From NCBI GenBank assembly GCA_017311315.1, contig CM029669.1, positions 10,317,698 to 10,381,697 of the forward strand: DNA of 64,000 nt, written 5' to 3'. The DNA is from Dendrocalamus latiflorus. Taxonomy: Eukaryota; Streptophyta; Magnoliopsida; Poales; Poaceae. Positions 1-10,594 of this stretch are shown here, one piece after another. Under the pieces are notes generated by a model, which saw only the letters and a program-made list of their open reading frames with translations, was not told where the DNA came from and ran no database searches. Position numbers and translations under genes: made by a program. Each line of letters begins with the position of its first letter. The stretch's first letter is position 1.

Positions 1-162
1 GCCATCCAGGTTGTACCTAAAATCTTGTAGGTACACTCCTTTGAGAATTTTTGACGGCGCAAATTGTACCGAAACTGTTGGTACAAATTAATATATGTCG
101 CCCCCCCCCCACATACATATATACATAGAATTACTATTCCATGCACAAGTGTAGAATGCGCA

Positions 163-303
163 CCAGAAAGTTTCTACCGTACGTGAGTAAAGTTACTACC
201 AAACACATGAAGAGTTACTGTCAGTTGTAACACTATACAACTGGGAGTAATTCTACATATATCTGATAGTAAATTCACTCACACATGACAGTAACTTTCC
301 GAC
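163..303. repeat. Foldback (self-inverted) MITE-like element
   Basis: The left arm runs CAGAAAGTTTCTACCGTACG and the right arm ends CATGACAGTAACTTTCCG, so the two halves are imperfect reverse complements around a centre near 230. A second copy lies at 1572-1745. Coding capacity is nil. Foldback MITE is inferred from structure only; no target duplication was secured. Confidence 0.5.
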
Positions 304-733
304 CGCGCACAGTGCGCACATGCACAGTATAGCGCAGCTGTGTGTTCGTGTGTGTGTGTAGCCTTTTTCTGTACTCCTGCTAATACATACTTCCACTTTT
401 AATATACCACTTAAACGAATATTTTATACCTCTTTATCACTTTCGGTATATTTAAATACTAATTCTAACATACTCCAATGCGATTTGTTTGAAATTTTTT
501 TTACCAGAGTCCTTTATTTTTGCTATATACACTTTTTTATGTATAAAACAAGTACATAAACAAATTATACTATAAAAAATGGACATTTATGAAATTTTTC
601 ATGGAACTCAATTCGGAGTATCTTATAATCATTATTAGAGTATGCTCAAATAGATAAAAAGTTATAACAACATCATTAAAGGGGTATATTAGAAGTGGGA
701 GTACGTACTCTCAGAAGAGAAGTATAGAACCAT

Positions 734-736
<3 letters not shown>

Positions 737-805
<69 letters not shown>
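737..805. repeat. (AC)n microsatellite
   Basis: About 34 uninterrupted AC dinucleotides. The apparent minus-strand reading frame across it (poly Cys-Val) is a product of the repeat and not a gene. Confidence 0.95.
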
Positions 806-807
<2 letters not shown>

Positions 808-888
808 AAAATTTTTGAACAATATACCCAAATTTGGTGCCCAGATACCATTGTGCCCCATTTCAGCATCATATATATATACCCATTT

Positions 889-2085
889 GTAACAATTCAA
901 ATGAAATGCATACATTTGAAAAAATATACTCGAATTAAAATATTTTGAAAGAATTTACAGCACGAGCTTTGCTTATTTTTATATAAAATCAGCATATACC
1001 TACTATCAAATTATCACAAAAAAAAATCAACTACAATTCGAATTTCAGCTCAAACTTGTCTGAACTAGTTAGTAAACTAGTTAAACATGATATCCAAAAA
1101 ATTCAAAAATTTTCTCACGTGGTACATAAGGAAAATACCTATTTTATATCATAGTGTCTAGGCACCATGGTGTCCCAGTTAATAATACACACACACATCA
1201 TGCTTTTAAATGCATGAATTCAACCCAAATTTGGGTTTTTTTTTAAAAAATATCAATTTTAAGGTATATACCTATCTATAACAATTCAAATGAAATGCAC
1301 ACCTTTGAAAAAAAATACTCAAATTCAAATATTTTGAACGAATTTTGATAACATGCTTTGCTTATTTTTATATAAAATCAGCACATATCTATAATCAAAT
1401 TATCATCAAAAGAGACAAGCAGTTTGAATTTTAGCTCAAACTTGTTTGAAATAGTTAGTAAATTAGTTAAACTTGACATCCAAAAAATTCCAAAATTTTT
1501 CGCATACAGTAGATAAGGAAAATAGCTATTTTAGATCATAGTGCCTACACATCATGGTGTCCTAGTTATACACACGTGCGTGCCGAAAAGTTACTGTCGT
1601 GCGTGAGTGAAATTATTGTAAAATATATGTAGAGTTAATGCCAGTTGTGTAATGTTACAATTGACAGTAACTCTATATATGTTTGGCAGTAACTTCACTC
1701 ACGTACGGTAGTAACTTTCTGGCGCGTATTCTACACCTGTGTGTAGAATAGTAATTATATATATATATATATCAATTTTAGGGTATATATTTATTTATAA
1801 CAATTCAAATGAAATGTGTACCTCGGAAAAATATACTCAAATTCAAATATTTTCAACGAATTTAGATCACATGTTTTGTTGATTTTATGTAATACCTACA
1901 AATCAAACTATCATAAAAAAACAACTATAGTTTACATTTTAGTTCAAACTTATTTAAACTAGTTAGTAAACAAGAACAAGTTAAACTCGGTATCTAAAAA
2001 ATTCTAAAATTTTTCGCACATAATACATAGAGGAGATATCTATTTTAGATCATGGTGCCTAGACATCATAGTGTCCTGGTTATAT
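889..2085. repeat. Three ~300-bp AT-rich direct repeats
   Basis: Three imperfect copies start near 889, 1277 and 1797. Each begins TAACAATTCAAATGAAATG, passes through GCTTTGCTTATTTTTATAT or a close variant, and ends near a CATCATGGTGTCC-like motif. The gap between copies 2 and 3 is enlarged by the foldback at 1572-1745. No ORF or known element was recognised. Confidence 0.7.
1572..1745. repeat. Second foldback element, inserted between direct repeats
   Basis: The arms GCCGAAAAGTTACTGTCG and GTAGTAACTTTCTGGC are inverted relative to each other, with inner arms GAGTTAATG.../...CAGTAACTC. It is related to the foldback at 163-303 and is flanked by (TA)n. Its position between copies 2 and 3 of the AT-rich repeat suggests insertion after that duplication. 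Confidence 0.5.
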
Positions 2086-2089
2086 ATAT

Positions 2090-2205
2090 AAGCTTTTTCG
2101 TACGCTTGGGAGTACATACTCGCGCTTTCAATATACCACTAAAATGAATATTTTAGGTCTCTATATCCCTTTCGGTATACTTAAATACTAATAATTATGA
2201 CATTG
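2090..2205. repeat. Direct copy of the 360-470 segment
   Basis: It shares the succession CTTTTTC.TAC, AATATACCACT and CCCTTTCGGTATAC.TAAATACTAAT with 360-470. With the inverted copy at 605-715 this suggests one repeat family frames the whole left block. Confidence 0.5.
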
Positions 2206-2224
2206 ACCATTCCGTTCCATTCTT

Positions 2225-3102
2225 GGCACGTTGACCTATCGAAGAACATTTTCCATGAGCCAAAACCACATAAGCGATTGGCACTTCACGGCCTTTAATG
2301 GTAAGTATGTCTTCTTCTTGGCTGTTTGTGTCAATCTCTCGTGTACCGGGCTTCCAGGTCAAGTGTTTTCACCACGGCTACCAGCCCTGTGATGTGGACC
2401 TTTCATCATCCACGGTGAATACCATATCCAAGGCGGGCAGACGGGCATCTGAGGTGGGATGCACTTGTTCCAGCTCTCAGGTGAATCCCCTTGTGGCTCA
2501 ATCCACCAAAGGAACATGTCATGCTGACAAAACTCCTTCTGATTGTTAGTCGATCGGCTAGGTTTGTCCACGGATTTACCTTGAGGCACAACTTCCCTGG
2601 TTTGTCAGGCTAGCACCGTAGGCTCCAGCCTTTCCTATTTAGGGGATTGGCTTCGACTGTGCCAATTAGTTCTGGTTTATATTGGACTAGGAGCTCACTA
2701 AACTTTAGCTCATGCTTGAGGCCCTTTTGTTCGGTGAACAGGACATCCTCTCGTTGTTATACCAGCAGCCTTCTTCTTTTGATTTGACCTTCCTTGAACG
2801 GTCTTCCTTCGCTGCCAGTGTAGCAATTAATACCGGCCTGTTGTGGTGATCATGATGGTTTGTCCATCTTCTGCCAATTTTTTTACCGTCACCTTACAGG
2901 TTGAAGAAGCATTTCGCTCTTGTATCTCTTCCACGGTGATCAGCTCGTTGCCTAGGCTGCCCTCCTTTGCGGACGACTCCTCCTGTTTTGATTTGACCGA
3001 CAACTTGGTCTCCTTGAGATTGATCATGTTGACCGAAGAAGGAAACAGATTGGTTGCCCTCATTCTATATGACTTCCGTACTTTAAATCCCAGGTAAATT
3101 GG
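2225..3102 (-). pseudogene. Unrecognised coding-like remnant
   Basis: Several minus-strand frames look protein-like but are short and broken. One piece (about 3063-2827) reads as a Lys/Glu/Ser-rich segment with KETKLSVKSKQEE. Another (about 2589-2359) has a Trp/Pro-rich stretch including FLWWIEPQGDSPESW. The frames change between pieces, so no single product can be given. The composition resembles the gag/pol spacers of degenerate LTR retroelements, but I do not recognise the family. The short LTR element at 3108 is inserted at its edge. Confidence 0.3.
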
Positions 3103-3107
3103 TCACA

Positions 3108-3991
3108 TGTGACACCCGGCCCCTGTAAAATTAAGCCCATGATAGCCCATATGTGTATGTGCACATAAGGCTATAGGTTAATCCCATATTGCTAGTTTAC
3201 CTTGAGAAGCACTAACATATAAGCCTAGAGATTCCAATGGTAGAAACCCCAGTTAATCATTTTGTGCGAAGCGAGGACGAAAGTGCAAGCGGGTTGCTAC
3301 GTGTGCGTGGCATATCCAGAATGGGGTTAGGCGTAAGTCGGTTTGGATCCTAGGGCGTTACAAATGGTATCAGAGCCGACCCTTGTGATTACATGTGTGC
3401 GTGCGGGTCAGGTGCGCGGGCATATAGCACATGGCGCGTGTGGGCCCGAGTGGACACACAGCATGGCATATATGCTGGCATTGAACGTACGGACATGTGC
3501 CAAGAAGGGAGATCATGATTATTTGCCCCGATGTGGGTATGTTGGCCTAGGGCGTTACAAATGGTATCAGAGCCGACCCTTGTGATTACATGTGTGTGTG
3601 TGGGTTAGGTGCGCAGGCATATAGCACATGGCACGTGTGGGCCCGAGTGGACACACGGCATGGCATATATGCTGGCACTGAACGTACAGACATGTGCCAA
3701 GAAGGGAGATCATGATCGTTTGCCCCGATGTGGGTATATTGGCCGACGAGGACATCGAGTCCTTTGAGGGGGGTGTATATGTGTATGTGCACATGAGGAT
3801 ATGGGTTAGTCACACATTGCTAGTTTACCTTGAGAAGCACTAACATATAAGCCTAGAAATTCCAATGGTAGCAACCCCCGGTTAACTGTTTTGCATGAAG
3901 CGAGGACAAAAGTGCAAACGGGTTGCTATGTATGTGTGGCTTATCCAGAATGGGGTTAGATCTAAGCCGGTTTGGATTCTAGGACGTTACA
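3108..3991 (+). mobile_element. Short non-autonomous LTR element (TRIM-like), TSD TCACA
   Basis: The ends are TGTGACACCC and CGTTACA, flanked by a perfect 5-bp duplication TCACA (3103-3107 and 3992-3996). The 5' LTR is 3108-3362 (255 bp). A primer-binding site TGGTATCAGAGC, complementary to the 3' end of initiator Met-tRNA, starts 2 bp later at 3365. The 3' LTR is truncated: it resumes at ATATGTG (3777) and lacks the first ~41 bp, directly after a purine-rich tract (TTTGAGGGGGG). At 884 bp with no gag or pol, it depended on another element for movement. The interior is mostly a duplication of the primer-site region. Confidence 0.85.
3351..3744 (+). repeat. 197-bp tandem duplication carrying a second primer-binding site
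   Basis: Unit 1 is 3351-3547 and unit 2 is 3548-3744. Both begin TAGGGCGTTACAAATGG, that is, the last 12 bp of the LTR plus the primer site. The element therefore has two TGGTATCAGAGC sites (3365 and 3562), each preceded by an LTR-like end. The units differ at several scattered bases, so the duplication is not recent. Confidence 0.85.
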
Positions 3992-4129
3992 TCACAAAAG
4001 TGCCAAAGTTGAATTATTGCTATTAACCCTAACCCAACAGAAGTTGTTCTTTTCAGAATCTGTTTTGCAGAAAAGTCACATAATTTGGAAAAAAATTCAT
4101 GAAAATTACTAAATGTCTGAAGTGGGCCC

Positions 4130-4690
4130 CACATTAGTCGAATATACTCAGAACAAGCACCATCCCCCAGTTGGAACCAAGGAGGGTATACTGGAGTCCA
4201 AGGCCCAGGCGTGGGCCGATACCACTCCCTTCGATCCCGAACCGACTTTCTAAAATCTTCGAGAAACTCTCACAATACTTTTGGAGATTTGCACTTTCGG
4301 AAACCAGACTCTACGCAATTTTTCGGAAATCTAGATGGATTTTGGCAGGCGAAACCGATTCAAATCGGAAAGGACCCACATGTAAAACATGTTAAGAAAC
4401 CTGAGTCTAGGTCTGTAAGCATAGTCTATGGTGAACACTTCATCTTTTTGTCTATAAATAGAGGGTCCCAATGATTGTAACATGTACTTTTTTGAGGAGA
4501 AAAGTAATAAAGAAAGAAAGAAGGTGTTCTCCATCTCTCTGTGTTCAATCTACTTTTGTTATTGCATTATTCTGTATTTGATTCATCTTCTATCTAGGAG
4601 GAATCACTCAGACTAGACTTGCCATTTGTTACCATATTTGAACAGTATCCGTGATGCCATTCGCTACCTCACAAGTCCCTTACAAGTGGT
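4130..4690 (+). mobile_element. LTR fragment of a copia-like element
   Basis: The segment has a TATA box (TCTATAAATAGAG at 4451-4463), then AATAAAGAAAGAAAG and the phrase CTCTGTGTTCAATCTA, all shared in the same order with the copia LTR at 36411-36656. It ends CCCTTACA and is followed by AGTGGTAGCAAGG, which resembles a Met-tRNA primer site. The left end was not fixed and no target duplication was found. It runs directly into hAT transposase sequence, so the junction is a rearrangement or truncation. Confidence 0.45.
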
Positions 4691-5720
4691 AGCAAGGTTC
4701 GTGGAGTACTACACAGCCAATGGAAAAGAGTCAAGAAAATTTAGTCTTGACATGAAGGTGAGGTGGAACTCGACACATATCATGTTAAAGAAGATATAAG
4801 GGTACAGACATGTTATATCTGTTTTTGTTAATGCTAACTCAAAATAATGAATTGGTAGTTACTAATTCAGATTAGCAGATTGCTAGTCGTTTTCGAGAGT
4901 TTTAAGACTTTTTTATAAAGCAACAAAGATTCTATATGGTGTTTATTATCCTACATCTTACTTAGTTATAGAATTTATTTGGTTAATTGCAGACAAAATT
5001 GCCAAATCTAGGGAGGATCCCCTTTTAGGATATGCTATCATAGCAATGGAGCAAAAATTTATTAAATATTTTGATTCTATTTCAGACTTGTATTGCTTTC
5101 CTATCATTTTTGATCCTACAAAAAGTTAGCAGGTTTACAAGTTGGTATGGAGGGAATAGGTGAATGCCTTGTCCTTGATCATTCGGAAGCTTTGCACATG
5201 TCAAAGTGGAGCTTTTTCATGTTTTCCTTATGTATCTTGATAAGTTTGGCAGCAGCGGAAGATCGGAGGCCTCACAACAGACGCTACAAGAAAAGACAAG
5301 TTTGACATCACACTTATGGAAGAAGTTAAAAGCATGTCTACTTCTTCATCCTCTCAGTCTCAGGCGGCCTTCAAGTGGAATTCTGTCTCAGAGTTGAACC
5401 ACTACTTGGAGCATGATTTTACAAAAATTAATTCTGATATTACTGGTAGAGGCAAGATAGACTTGCTCGAGTAGTGGAAGAACAACAAATGGATATTTCC
5501 TGTGTTGTCACATTTCGCACGGGATGTTCTCCTGGTGTTGTGTCCACCGTCTCTTCAGAAACGACGTTCAACACGGTAGGGAGAATAATCGAAGAGAGAA
5601 GATCATCCCTTACGCTTAGGATGGTGGAGGCAATCACATACGCCAAAGACTAGGAATTAGCTAAAGAGCAGCAACTGCATCAACTGGAGGATCCTGAAAT
5701 CGTACATGCTTATGTTGACC
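4690..5720 (+). pseudogene. hAT-family transposase, degenerate
   Basis: Reading across frames gives segments typical of plant hAT (Ac/RICESLEEPER-type) transposases: RWNSTH.MLK near 4762, a YPTSYL...I.W block near 4950, and M.QKFIKYF...FDP.KS near 5050-5130. The C-terminal hAT dimerisation region follows at about 5390-5650 (ELNHYLEHDF, then W-K.N, LSHFARDVL, STVSSETTFNTVG). These enzymes cut and paste DNA flanked by 8-bp target duplications. The copy is dead: in-frame stops occur (for example TAG near 5473), there are several frameshifts, and the N-terminal BED zinc finger is missing. The left side abuts an LTR fragment and no terminal inverted repeats were identified. Confidence 0.75.
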
Positions 5721-6666
5721 TCGAATGCATGAACGACCTAGACATGATGAGTAGATACTAAGAACGCATGTTGTTATAGTTAGTATGTACATATATTGGT
5801 ACTGTACTCTTTTCCTTATTCGAGGAACCCCACTCTGGGGAGTAAGGTTTTTAACGAGGCAGTAACATTGTATTTTTAAAATATGAAAGAAATTTTACTT
5901 TTTCCTGAAATATTTACGTTATTGCGTGCCCATGTTTTTATGCAACTAATTCAATTTCAACTATTTTTTAACAAGGCAGGTACGAGAGAAAGGAAGATGA
6001 CGATCGTTGCCACCATTGTCGACGCCACCTTCATCGTATATAGTTACTTCGGGCTGGGCTTAGACTAACATGGCACGAACGCTGGCACGGCGAGCTTTGG
6101 GCTGTGCTTGAATCTGGCCGAAAGCGAGGCGGGTCAGCACGGCATGACACGGTGAGATGACTGGACCGAGCCAGCACGGCACAAAGCACGATAGACCGGA
6201 GCCGTGCTGGCACCGCACGGCCCAACTCCTAGCTCTAACCATTGCGTACCCCTATGCTTAGCTCTTTAAAATACGATGCGATCGGTCATAATAAAATCAG
6301 AAAAAATATGGTAGCAGTGACACATGATTAATATATCATACCATAAAATTTCAAAACTAAATTTGATCTAACATGTAGAAACAAAACATGCAAATTTTGC
6401 TGAAAAGGAAATTAGAAAATAAAAAGGGCAAAAGAAAAAAATATAAAGTTACTGTTCACTAAATTTTGTCTTTCTAATATATATGTTTTCAGTTGAGCAT
6501 TTGCTAGATGCTCGCTTATATGATGACCTATCTAATCAATCTTTTTAGGATTGTTTTATGATTATTTGCACCATATTTTTTTAAGAGGAAAGCACGGAAG
6601 CAACGTAATGCTCGCTTCAACCAGATCAAACAACAACAGTAGTACATGCAGCTGAAAACGAACCTC
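5721..6666. other. No gene seen; GC-rich inverted patch at 6045-6240
   Basis: The stretch begins with a trailer (TTTTTAACGAGGCAGTAACATTG) often found downstream of dead transposon genes. At 6045-6240 a GC-rich segment repeats GCACGGC-like words in both orientations (GGGCTGGGCTT... against ...GCACGGCCCAAC), a composition common in dispersed grass repeats. 6241-6666 is AT-rich with nothing recognised. Confidence 0.4.
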
Positions 6667-7455
6667 TTAATTACCTGTTGAGTGGAACGACCAAGAGAGG
6701 AGCTCGTGCGACTCGCTTTGCATGCCGGTGGCCGCGGAGAACCCGATGGCCGCGTCTTGTGGCACGCCGGCGTCCCTAAGATCAACTGTCGTTTTGAGTG
6801 GTCCGAATTTACTCTTGTTTGTCTGAAGGGTCACCTCCATCATCGTCGAGTCGGCGTCGAACGTGATGTTTGCCCACATGGTGCCAAAGAGGCTCAAGTT
6901 TGGCAAGTCATCCAGAGTCTTGTTGGACGTGATGCTGTTGACGTCGATGCCGATGTGGTCAGCTGTGGGGGCCGGGGGATCCCAGGGGCTCCTGTTCGTG
7001 TCGAAACTCCACGCCACGGTTTGCGGCGGTGGGTGCGGGTTATTCGGGTTGTTAAAGAGCCCGAGGAAGCCGCCGTGCGAATCCGTCGGCAGGCTCATCG
7101 TCCCGATGAAGAACGCCATGCCGTTCCCCCCGATCGTTGTTGTAACTGCTGTTGATGACGAAGCAGAAGCTCGTCGTAAAAGCTGGCTCTCTTGCCGGTG
7201 CGATCATCCCACAGGCGCACCAGCTGCGGGTGTGCCACCCGGCCGGTGCGATTCGAGGTCATATTTGTTAGAATAATCCGGTCGCCGGCGGGGATAGGAG
7301 TCGCCGATGTAGATGAGATTCGCGCGGTCGAGGTCGCCTGGGATGGAGAAGTTGTAGGTCGAAAGAGAGCGCGGCAGAGCGGAGAGTGTAGGTGGCCAGA
7401 AGCACGTAGCAGCTGAGGTACGTGGGTAGGAGGTGGTGGTCTCTTGGATACGCCA
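6667..7455 (-). pseudogene. Legume-type (L-type) lectin domain, truncated and frameshifted
   Basis: The gene starts at 7455 with a short hydrophobic leader (YLSCYVLLATYTL), followed by lectin-domain sequence. The longest clean frame (7119-6667) has the domain's landmarks: GMAFFIG just upstream, LPTDSHGGFLGLFN, WSFDTNR, DHIGIDVNSI, a beta-strand region MWANITFD, and AAIGFSAATGMQSESHELLSWSF at the end of the fold. Between 7400 and 7130 the homology moves through all three frames, so at least two or three small indels break it. In plants this domain is usually the extracellular part of a lectin receptor kinase. Here the frame ends at TAA right after the lectin fold, and no transmembrane or kinase sequence follows downstream (toward 5700). 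It is probably a dead fragment; an intron at the C-terminal GTAAT cannot be excluded. Confidence 0.75.
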
Positions 7456-8642
7456 TGGCTGGAGCAGGAGGAAAAGCGGTCGCTTCCTGTCAGCTATCTA
7501 GGTTTCCTCTTGCAGTAGATGGAGAAGGTATGGTTGGCCAAGTATTTATTTAGGCCCATTTCCACAGTAGGATTATATATGGTTCGAAAAAAACAATGTA
7601 GGATTATGATAAAAATATCTAAGAAATGGCCTGATTTGTTACCCGCATGATTGGTTTTAAGAAATGGCCTGACCTACATAAGCGTGCAAGGGCATGCTGG
7701 GCGAGAATAAAATAATGATGCGAGTGAGCAAAGTTCGCCTAATGACATGATTAATTTGATGAGTAACAAACATACATTAAGAAGTTTCAATATGTATTAA
7801 GGACGATGAAGTATTTCAAAGGTAGAATAAAGACTACTAAAGTTGAATAAAGACATACGGCCTGACGTGGTCTGCTTGCATCATGCATTCGGACCAAAAA
7901 CAAGCCTTCATTCAGGAAAGCTAGGCTTATGTGCAGTGGGCAATAAATGACTGTATATTTCCTTTCATGAAAAGCTTCAACAGAATTTGTATGTTACAGA
8001 CATACGGATTGCTGAATGCTTCACGTCAGCATGTTAGTATTACATGGAACTCATGTATATTACACGCTCGCAAGAGGAGCACATGCATGAAGATTGGGAG
8101 ATGAGGGAACCGTCGTAGGACTATCTATAACATATAGGTTGATATTACCTACGTTTCCAAATATATATTGTTTTAGATATCGACGTGGCCTCTCTAATAC
8201 ACACTTCTGAGAATTGCTTTTCAGTTATATGTTACTATTCTTCGCCTCATACGACTCTGTTTCTTCTCCTCACCGTCTCGGGTCTGCTCTGCTCTCCATT
8301 CGACGACAGAGCACTCAGGTGTTTGGGCATATTGATCCTCGGATGATTACCGAACATCGAGGACCTGCATGCTTGAATCCGACGAGGAAGCCATATGCGT
8401 GAGCAAGAACTTTTATCCTTTCCGTGATTTACAATGTTTACGACACAGCAATGAATTGAAGCCTACTTCACACTATTCTTCAGTATCCATGTGTTTTAAC
8501 TATTTTAGTGTCAAATTTGAGCGTCATGTGATGGTGAAAATGCGAGTTAAGAAATGTTGTAACTTGGATCATATGATGAATTTAATTACACCCTTTTCTA
8601 GGAAACTTGGATCATGAGCCCTCTCTCTAATTGGTGGTTAAA
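7456..8642. other. Intergenic, nothing recognised
   Basis: Mixed AT-rich sequence with no coding frame showing recognisable motifs. Near 8555-8606 it contains one copy of a short segment (GATGAATTTAATTACACCC) that recurs as a tandem pair just right of the nested MITEs at 11161-11264. Confidence 0.5.
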
Positions 8643-9814
8643 AAGCAAGGCTAATAATACAACTTTTAACTGGCTGTATGGACACTTACAACTTACTTAT
8701 CAGCCCATTCATATAGTAGTTTACAGCCAGCTGAAGGCTGTATAATCCACCCATTTCTCTCACAAAGTTTCTTGGTTCTTGTGCTTCAGCTGGCTGTAAA
8801 CTTAGAGCAAGTCTTATAATACAGCCTTCAACTGGCTTATGGATACTTACAGCCCACTTATCAGCCTACTCATATAGTAGTTACAGCCAGCTGAAGGCTG
8901 TATGATCTACCCATTCCTCTCACAAAGTTTCTTGGTTCTTGTACTTCAGCTGGCTGTAAGCTTACAGCCCACCTCTCTTCTCTCTCCTCCTCTCTCTCCT
9001 CCACCTCAGCATATAGCCAGCTTACAGCCTCTTAGAGCAAGGCTAATGGTTAGCCTGCTGCTGGTTGTATGCCATGGCCATGTCATCTACAACCTTTATT
9101 ATAGCCATTGTATATAATGAGTTGGCTATTAGGCTGGCTAAGAGAGTGACTATATTAAATAGTAAGTAATTAATGCCTGCATGGTGTAAACCATTTGGTG
9201 TGGTTTAGATCTTTGTGGCCATTTAGCAAATAACATGATATGAAAGCAACACATATGCTCATCCAGTAACCATATCAAACATGATATGAAAAACAACACA
9301 TATGCTCATCCAGTAACCACAGGGATATACCAGACATCAACTTTAAGAAACCCAGTTCATTTTCATTACTAGATAGCAGTTATGTGAAAGCAACATTGCC
9401 CACATAACCTGATGGCATATATCACCATGACACCGATAATAAGCATTACAAAAGTCTTATGAACTTAAATTAACCAACAGTACTATGAAATAAGTTTTCA
9501 AGTACGCAAGTCTCTAATTGTTGATCTAAACGACGACGATAAAGGTACATGCCATAGTTGAATCTTCGGCAGAAAGGAGCAACCATGCCAACTCGTTTTG
9601 CATCAGCAGTTCACTAGCAACACTGCAAGTCAAAAAGTGGTAAAATCAGTACAAAATATGGGTTCTGAAATGTAACAAAAGAAAAATAATGTGTTGGCTT
9701 CAGTACTAGTACACAGGTTCAACAAAAGTAAGTAATTTACCATGATTAGGAACAGAAATAAAATGTTAATTGAGAAAAAAAGGAACAGAAAACATGCAGT
9801 AGTATTGTACCATG

Positions 9815-9997
9815 ATTAATTCTGATGGCTATTTCGAAATCTATCCAAATGTGCTCAACCAAATCATTTTTAAGTTGGGTATGTTGTGGACGAGCACGGA
9901 TAGCGGCTTTTCTACGTAGCACATCAGCGAAACAGAGATTACCACCAACGTTCACTTCAGGAGGTAGAGCAAATGATGCCCCTGGATTTTGATTCAA
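9815..9997 (-). pseudogene. C-terminal tail of a PIF/Harbinger DDE transposase
   Basis: The minus frame reads a short stretch with FADVLRRKAAIRAR followed by HTQLKNDLVEHIWIDF. The pattern T.LQ.DLVEHIW is a familiar ending of plant PIF/Harbinger (ALP1/HARBI1-like) transposases. The three catalytic acidic residues lie upstream in intact proteins and are not present here. Recognition rests on this one motif plus the TTA-flanked GAGCAAG ends of the enclosing element. Confidence 0.5.
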
Positions 9998-10404
9998 GTC
10001 AATGTGAATGGTCAGAGATCCAACTGAAACAACAGACGCCTAACAGATTCTACTAACTGGAATAACCAGCAAACGGAAATCCAACGAAAGGAACTAATGA
10101 AGAACTAATGAACACAGGGATTATTACTAGATTATTACTAACACAGAGATATACCTATGTATGTTCAGATGGTACCAGTACTTGTGAAAAAAAAACATCA
10201 GGTTGTGGCTGCCAACTACCCTTTTCAATTGCGCAGAAGTCAACAATGATGAGGATGAATACAAAGATAATCCAAAATTTCTAGTACAACATTTCGAACC
10301 TGTCTTTCCAGCAATTCTACTAACCACACTTAGGCAATGATTTGTTACACAACACACAGTATTAGTGGCTAACAAAAAAACAGAGAAGGTGCGGCAGGTT
10401 CTAT

Positions 10405-10594
10405 ACCATGCTTGTACATCTGGGTCCTCGGCAACTGGGGCACCAATGCCGGCAGGTGCCCACCAAGGACCTTGAGCCGACGACGAGCCCGCCATGCCTG
10501 GTTGTTGCAGTCCGGTGAGCCAGTTGAGTGCGGACGACGGCGTCGTGGGCTGCGGTAGAGGACATGGTGGACACCAAGCCCCGGGTCCAAACAT
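10405..10594 (-). pseudogene. Possible ORF1 N-terminal exon of the PIF-type element
   Basis: An ATG at 10594 opens a Pro/Gly/Trp-rich frame (MFGPGAWCPPCPLPQP, ALNWLTGLQQ, GPWWAPAG) that ends at a possible splice donor (CATGGTATAG) near 10410. Low-complexity Pro-rich N termini precede the Myb-like domain in PIF/Pong ORF1 proteins, but that domain is not visible here. Overlapping minus frames (11116-10369) are GC-rich shadows. The product assignment is tentative. Confidence 0.3.

Larger units (their letters stand above)
1..888. repeat. AT-rich repeat block, no gene seen
   Basis: No coding region is recognisable. The block holds a ~140-bp foldback (163-303), a (CA)n run and two inverted copies of one ~110-bp segment. 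The segment at 360-470 (cytosine-rich start, then AATATACCACTT...TTTCGGTATA) reappears inverted at 605-715, and again in direct orientation at 2090-2205. A C-tract lies at 101-110. Confidence 0.6.

Noticed and set aside
733..915. Cys-Val repeat protein on the minus strand
   Set aside because: Translation of an (AC)n microsatellite.
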